A stretch of 7,774 nucleotides of DNA. Source: an uncultured Limnohabitans sp. (GTDB lineage Bacteria; Pseudomonadota; Gammaproteobacteria; Burkholderiales; Burkholderiaceae_C). Below, one piece after another: positions 5,333 through 7,774 of this stretch (position 1 is the first letter of the stretch; each line of letters begins with the position of its first letter). The position numbers and the translations under genes were made by a program. Location: NCBI GenBank assembly GCA_937928195.1, contig CALEYZ010000048.1, forward strand, positions 1 to 7,774, in the 5' to 3' direction. The notes beneath the pieces are model-generated. The model searched no databases and was not told the origin of the DNA. It saw only the letters and a program-made list of their open reading frames with translations.

Positions 5333-6112
5333 TCAGCGGTGTGTGAAGTTGGCTTGGCGCTTGTTCAAAAACGCATCCATGCCTTCTTTTTGATCGTCTG
5401 TGGCAAACATCGCATGGAACAAACGGCGCTCAAACATCACGCCATCCGACAGGCCACTTTCAAAGGCACGGTTGACACTTTCTTTGGCGGCCATCACAGC
5501 CAGTTGGCCCATGCTGCAAATGAGCAGGGCTGCACCCAAAGTTTCTTCCATCAACTTGTCTGTGGGCACCACGCGGCTCACCAAGCCCGAACGCTCGGCT
5601 TCTGTGGCGTCCATCATGCGGCCCGTGAGCACCAAGTCCATGGCTTTGGATTTGCCGATGGCGCGTGGCAAACGCTGTGTGCCGCCTGCGCCGGGAATGA
5701 TGCCCAGTTTGATTTCGGGTTGGCCAAACTTGGCGTTGTCGGCGGCAATGATGAAGTCACACATCATGGCCAGTTCACAGCCGCCACCCAAGGCAAAACC
5801 GCTGACTGCGGCAATCACAGGTTTGCGAATGCTGCGAATGGTTTCCCAGTTGCGGGTGATGAAGTCTTCTTTGTAGACGTTGTTGAAGTTGTGCTTGGCC
5901 ATGGCCGATATGTCGGCGCCTGCCGCAAAGGCTTTTTCGCTGCCCGTCACGATGATGCAACCAATGGCTTCGTCGGCGTCAAAGGCCTTCAAGGCGCTGC
6001 CCAATTCGTCCATCAAGGGGCCGTTCAAGGCGTTCAAAGCCTTGGGGCGATTCAGGGTGACGATGCCTACTTTGCCGCCTTCGGTGCGGACTTCAATGTT
6101 CTCGTATGCCAA
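5333..6112 (-). CDS. Enoyl-CoA hydratase (crotonase family), PaaF candidate
   Basis: This 259-residue crotonase would add water to trans-2-enoyl-CoA to give 3-hydroxyacyl-CoA. Motifs: VTLNRPKALNALN (18-30); AFAAGADI (61-68), first oxyanion-hole loop; SGFALGGGCELAMMCD (104-119), second oxyanion-hole loop with catalytic Glu113; FGQPEIKLGIIPGAGGTQRLPR (129-150) with catalytic Glu133. Both Glu residues needed for hydration are present, unlike in paaG next door. Length is that of short-chain enoyl-CoA hydratases. The TTG start at 6112 is preceded by GGAGA at 6 nt and gives the normal N-terminus (AYENIEV). The frame extends to 6181, but the extra 23 residues are not family-like. The gene is divergent from paaGIK across a shared operator, so it is probably the phenylacetate-pathway 2,3-dehydroadipyl-CoA hydratase PaaF. 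A general fatty-acid hydratase remains possible. Confidence 0.92.
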   Translation of the reverse strand: MAYENIEVRTEGGKVGIVTLNRPKALNALNGPLMDELGSALKAFDADEAIGCIIVTGSEKAFAAGADISAMAKHNFNNVYKEDFITRNWETIRSIRKPVIAAVSGFALGGGCELAMMCDFIIAADNAKFGQPEIKLGIIPGAGGTQRLPRAIGKSKAMDLVLTGRMMDATEAERSGLVSRVVPTDKLMEETLGAALLICSMGQLAVMAAKESVNRAFESGLSDGVMFERRLFHAMFATDDQKEGMDAFLNKRQANFTHR

Positions 6113-6118
6113 AACGTT

Positions 6119-6123
6119 TCTCC
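6119..6123 (-). promoter_or_regulatory. Shine-Dalgarno deciding the TTG start of the hydratase
   Basis: GGAGA on the minus strand lies 6 nt before TTG 6112. It is the best ribosome site in the region, and it sets the start at the conserved N-terminus rather than at the upstream ATG at 6181. Confidence 0.75.
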
Positions 6124-6149
6124 AGTCAGGTGCTTTATCTCTACCCCTC

Positions 6150-6155
6150 ACTATA
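6150..6155 (-). promoter_or_regulatory. Candidate -10 box for the hydratase-MATE operon
   Basis: TATAGT on the minus strand matches five of six bases of the sigma-70 -10 consensus. Transcription would begin near 6143, leaving a leader of about 30 nt to the TTG at 6112. The best -35 at suitable distance is only TTCATG (6172-6177), which is weak. The operator palindrome lies immediately upstream of that. If true, the ATG at 6181 would not be transcribed. Confidence 0.4.
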
Positions 6156-6189
6156 ACGGGATGAAAAAGTGCATGAATCAAGGGAAAAC

Positions 6190-6215
6190 ATTAACCAACC
6201 GATCGGTCGGTTAAT
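6190..6215. promoter_or_regulatory. Near-perfect 26-bp palindrome, PaaR-like TetR-family operator
   Basis: The outer arms ATTAACC (6190-6196) and GGTTAAT (6209-6215) and the core ACCGATCGGT (6198-6207) form a palindrome in which 12 of 13 base pairs match; only 6197/6208 break it. TetR-family repressors of phenylacetate genes (PaaR) and of acyl-CoA degradation in betaproteobacteria are known to bind palindromes built on ACCGACCG/CGGTCGGT. It sits 39 nt before paaG and next to the -35 region of the divergent hydratase gene. For paaG, a poor -10 (TACATT, 6218-6223) would place the operator over the -35 and spacer. One dimer or dimer pair could thus repress both directions, with a CoA thioester such as phenylacetyl-CoA as the expected inducer. 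The repressor gene is not in the window. Confidence 0.75.
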
Positions 6216-6254
6216 GGTACATTTTCGTTTTTAGCCCCTCTGCAGGCCTAGACC

Positions 6255-7070
6255 ATGACCCAAGATCCCAACTTGTCAGCAACTTTGGCGGTGACTTTTG
6301 AAAAACGCGGCGCCGTGGCCTTGGTCACGCTCAACCGGCCGCAAGCGCTCAACAGTTTCACGCGTCAAATGCACCACGACCTGTGGAAGGCATTCGACCA
6401 AGCCGAAGCAGATGCCGAGATTCGCGCCGTGGTGCTGACCGGTGCTGGCCGCGGATTTTGTGCCGGCGCTGATTTGTCCGAATTTGATTTCACGCCCGGC
6501 CCTGACATGGTTCAGCGCGCCGATCCTGGCCCCATCATTGACCAGGCTTTCAACCCCACCACACGCCGCATACAGTCGCTGCGCATGCCCATCATTGCGG
6601 CGGTCAACGGTGTTGCGGCAGGCGCTGGCGCATCGGTGGCCATGGCCTGTGACATCGCCATTGCGTCACCTCAAGCCAGTTTCATTCAAGCCTTCAGCAA
6701 GATTGGCCTCATTCCAGACGCGGGCAGCAGTTGGTTGTTGGTCGAACGTTTAGGCCTGCCGCGCGCTTTGGCTTTGGCCATGACGGGCGACAAATTGGGC
6801 GCAGCCCAAGCCAAGGAGTGGGGCATGATTTGGGACGTGGCCGATGACGCTGTGGCCGCCGCCTTGGCCTTGGCTGAAAAATTGGCCGTGATGCCCACCA
6901 AAGCCTTGGTGGCCACCCGCAAACTCATGACAGGCGCGCACACCCGCAGTTTGTCGGAGCAACTGGACCAAGAGCGCGACGCACAGTCGGCCCTTGGCAA
7001 AACGCACGATTACATTGAAGGTGTCAAAGCCTTCTTGGAAAAACGTCCCGCGCAATTCAAAGGCGAATGA
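6255..7070 (+). CDS. paaG: Ring-1,2-epoxyphenylacetyl-CoA isomerase PaaG
   Basis: This 271-residue crotonase-family isomerase converts 2-(1,2-epoxy-1,2-dihydrophenyl)acetyl-CoA to the oxepin-CoA, a cytoplasmic step after the PaaABCE epoxidase. Motifs: VTLNRPQALNSF (24-35); LTGAGRGFCAGADL (61-74), first oxyanion loop; AAVNGVAAGAGAS (115-127), second oxyanion loop; FSKIGLIPDAGSSW (147-160) with Asp155 at the known catalytic acid position; AKEWGMIWDV (about 185-194); and the tail DYIEGVKAFLEKRPAQFKGE, which closely follows E. coli PaaG. The hydratase glutamates are absent (GAG.S and PDAG instead of GG.E and PE), as expected of an isomerase. Odd: SS replaces the usual GG/GT after PDxG, and the N-terminus is about a dozen residues longer than in E. 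coli. ATG 6255 has a weak AGG upstream. The stop overlaps the next start. Confidence 0.93.
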   Translation: MTQDPNLSATLAVTFEKRGAVALVTLNRPQALNSFTRQMHHDLWKAFDQAEADAEIRAVVLTGAGRGFCAGADLSEFDFTPGPDMVQRADPGPIIDQAFNPTTRRIQSLRMPIIAAVNGVAAGAGASVAMACDIAIASPQASFIQAFSKIGLIPDAGSSWLLVERLGLPRALALAMTGDKLGAAQAKEWGMIWDVADDAVAAALALAEKLAVMPTKALVATRKLMTGAHTRSLSEQLDQERDAQSALGKTHDYIEGVKAFLEKRPAQFKGE

Positions 7071-7561
7071 GCCTTGTTAAAAGCCTACGCAATCCTATGA
7101 ACACTTCCACCCATTCCACCCCTGTGCATTCACAAGCCGCCATCGATTTGGCCAAGCAAGTGGGTGTCTCCATGTTTGCAGTTGACACCGCCACCAAAGA
7201 CACCATGGGCATGGCGCTTCTGTCGTGCGAACCGGGCCGTGCGGTCATTCGCATGGAAGTCAAAGCGCTGCATTTGAATGGCCACAAAATTTGCCACGGT
7301 GGTTTTATTTTTACGCTGGCCGATTCCACCTTTGCCTTTGCTTGTAACAGCTACAACAAGGTGGCCGTGGCCGCGGGTTGCAGCATTGAATTTTTAAAGT
7401 CGGGTCAATTGGGCGACGTGCTGACCTGTGTGGGCCAAGAACAAACACTGAGTGGCCGCCACGGCATCTATGACATGAAAGTGACCAACCAAAAAGGCGA
7501 GGTCATTGCCATGTTCCGCGGCAAGAGTGCGCAAATTTCCGGCACCGTGATCCCTGAATAA
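7067..7561 (+). CDS. paaI: Hydroxyphenylacetyl-CoA thioesterase PaaI (hotdog fold)
   Basis: This 164-residue hotdog thioesterase hydrolyses ring-hydroxylated or dead-end phenylacetyl-CoA derivatives, freeing trapped CoA during phenylacetate breakdown in the cytoplasm. The signature HLNGHKICHGGFIFTLADSTFAFACNS spans about 69-95. It contains Asn71-Gly72-His73, the HGG turn (77-79), the catalytic Asp86 in LAD, and Asn94, as in E. coli PaaI. Later blocks (VAVAAGCSIEFLKSGQLGDVL, 98-118; GRHGIYDMKV, 129-138; FRGKS, 150-154) also fit. The start at 7067 overlaps the paaG stop as ATGA, pointing to translational coupling. An ATG at 7097 (MNTSTHSTPV) would give 154 residues, closer to usual family length, but has no ribosome site. 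paaK follows after 24 nt. Confidence 0.92.
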   Translation: MSLVKSLRNPMNTSTHSTPVHSQAAIDLAKQVGVSMFAVDTATKDTMGMALLSCEPGRAVIRMEVKALHLNGHKICHGGFIFTLADSTFAFACNSYNKVAVAAGCSIEFLKSGQLGDVLTCVGQEQTLSGRHGIYDMKVTNQKGEVIAMFRGKSAQISGTVIPE

Positions 7562-7585
7562 TTTTGGACATTTGGAGTTACAGAC

Positions 7586-7774
7586 ATGAGCAAAGCCTCC
7601 CCATTGCCCTTAGAGCCGATTGAAAAAGCCAGCATCGATGAGTTGCGCTCTCTGCAGCTCAAGCGCCTCAAAGCCACGCTGCAACACGCGTACGACAACT
7701 CGCCGGTCTACAAGGCCAAGTTTGACAAGGCGGGCGTGCATCCCAGCGACTGCAAATCTTTGGCTGACTTGGCC
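7586..7774 (+). CDS. paaK: Phenylacetate-CoA ligase PaaK, N-terminal fragment
   Basis: The gene starts with ATG 7586 behind TTTGGAG at 8 nt and runs off the right edge after 63 codons. The visible part begins MSKASPLPLEPIEKASIDEL and goes on through LQLKRLKATLQHAYDNSPVYKAKFDKAGVHPSDCKSLADLA. This is the characteristic start of PaaK: PIE.AS..EL..LQ..RL..TL.HAY...P.Y...FD..GVHP.D..SLADLA. PaaK adenylates phenylacetate and forms phenylacetyl-CoA, the first step of the pathway. The AMP-binding motifs lie beyond the window. It lies 24 nt behind paaI in the same operon, and its position supports the paaG and paaI calls. Confidence 0.93.
   Translation, partial: MSKASPLPLEPIEKASIDELRSLQLKRLKATLQHAYDNSPVYKAKFDKAGVHPSDCKSLADLA

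Noticed and set aside
6113..6181. N-terminal extension of the hydratase to ATG 6181
   Set aside because: The extra residues are not crotonase-like, they cross the likely -10 box, and TTG 6112 has a strong ribosome site at the conserved N-terminus.
6171..6184. Second FNR-type half-site (TTGAT on the minus strand) near the paa operator
   Set aside because: The partner half-site ATCAA is missing at the right distance, so it is a chance half match.
5000..6214. Long open frame of about 404 codons on the plus strand
   Set aside because: It lies antisense to the clearly conserved hydratase and most of the MATE N-terminal half and has no family-like motif. Long antisense frames are common opposite GC-rich coding sequence.

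Overview
The window looks like chromosomal DNA of a betaproteobacterium, most likely order Burkholderiales and plausibly Comamonadaceae. The basis is the overall look of the proteins (ModA, the asparaginase, the Paa enzymes), moderate-to-high GC coding sequence, and a TetR-type operator of the kind that governs phenylacetate genes in that group. This is inference from remembered families, not a database match. There is no RNA gene, insertion sequence, CRISPR array or phage signal. No obviously new defence or mobile system is present.

Left part (1-2512, all on the minus strand). Read in the direction of transcription, the order is: an unrecognised four-helix membrane protein (2512-2000), a small exported Gln/Tyr/Val-rich protein (1951-1625), a second copy of the membrane protein about 60% identical to the first (1383-868), the molybdate-binding protein ModA (851-93), and the start of the permease gene modB (83 onward, cut by the window edge). 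Both membrane protein copies seem to start at the same TTG codon behind a Shine-Dalgarno sequence.

Centre (2513-3990). An AT-rich divergent control region holds a perfect FNR/ANR-type box (TTGAT-N4-ATCAA, 2651-2664). To its right, on the plus strand, lie a small putative lipoprotein gene and a type II (Rhizobium etli class) asparaginase gene. The latter ends at a hairpin shared with the convergent MATE gene. If the box controls the leftward genes, the membrane proteins and possibly modAB would respond to oxygen. That would fit the need for molybdenum cofactor in anaerobic respiration, but it is a hypothesis.

Right part (3991-7774). This is a phenylacetate (paa) degradation locus arranged divergently around one near-perfect 26-bp palindrome (6190-6215). 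To the right run paaG (ring-1,2-epoxyphenylacetyl-CoA isomerase), paaI (hotdog thioesterase) and the start of paaK (phenylacetate-CoA ligase). To the left run an enoyl-CoA hydratase, which is a good PaaF candidate, and a MATE-family transporter 13 nt behind it. PaaK activates phenylacetate. The epoxidase PaaABC(D)E is not in this window. PaaG isomerises the epoxide to an oxepin, a PaaF-type hydratase acts in the later beta-oxidation steps, and PaaI rescues trapped CoA thioesters.

Several minus-strand genes (both membrane proteins, the hydratase and probably the MATE gene) appear to use TTG start codons, so automatic start calls here need care.
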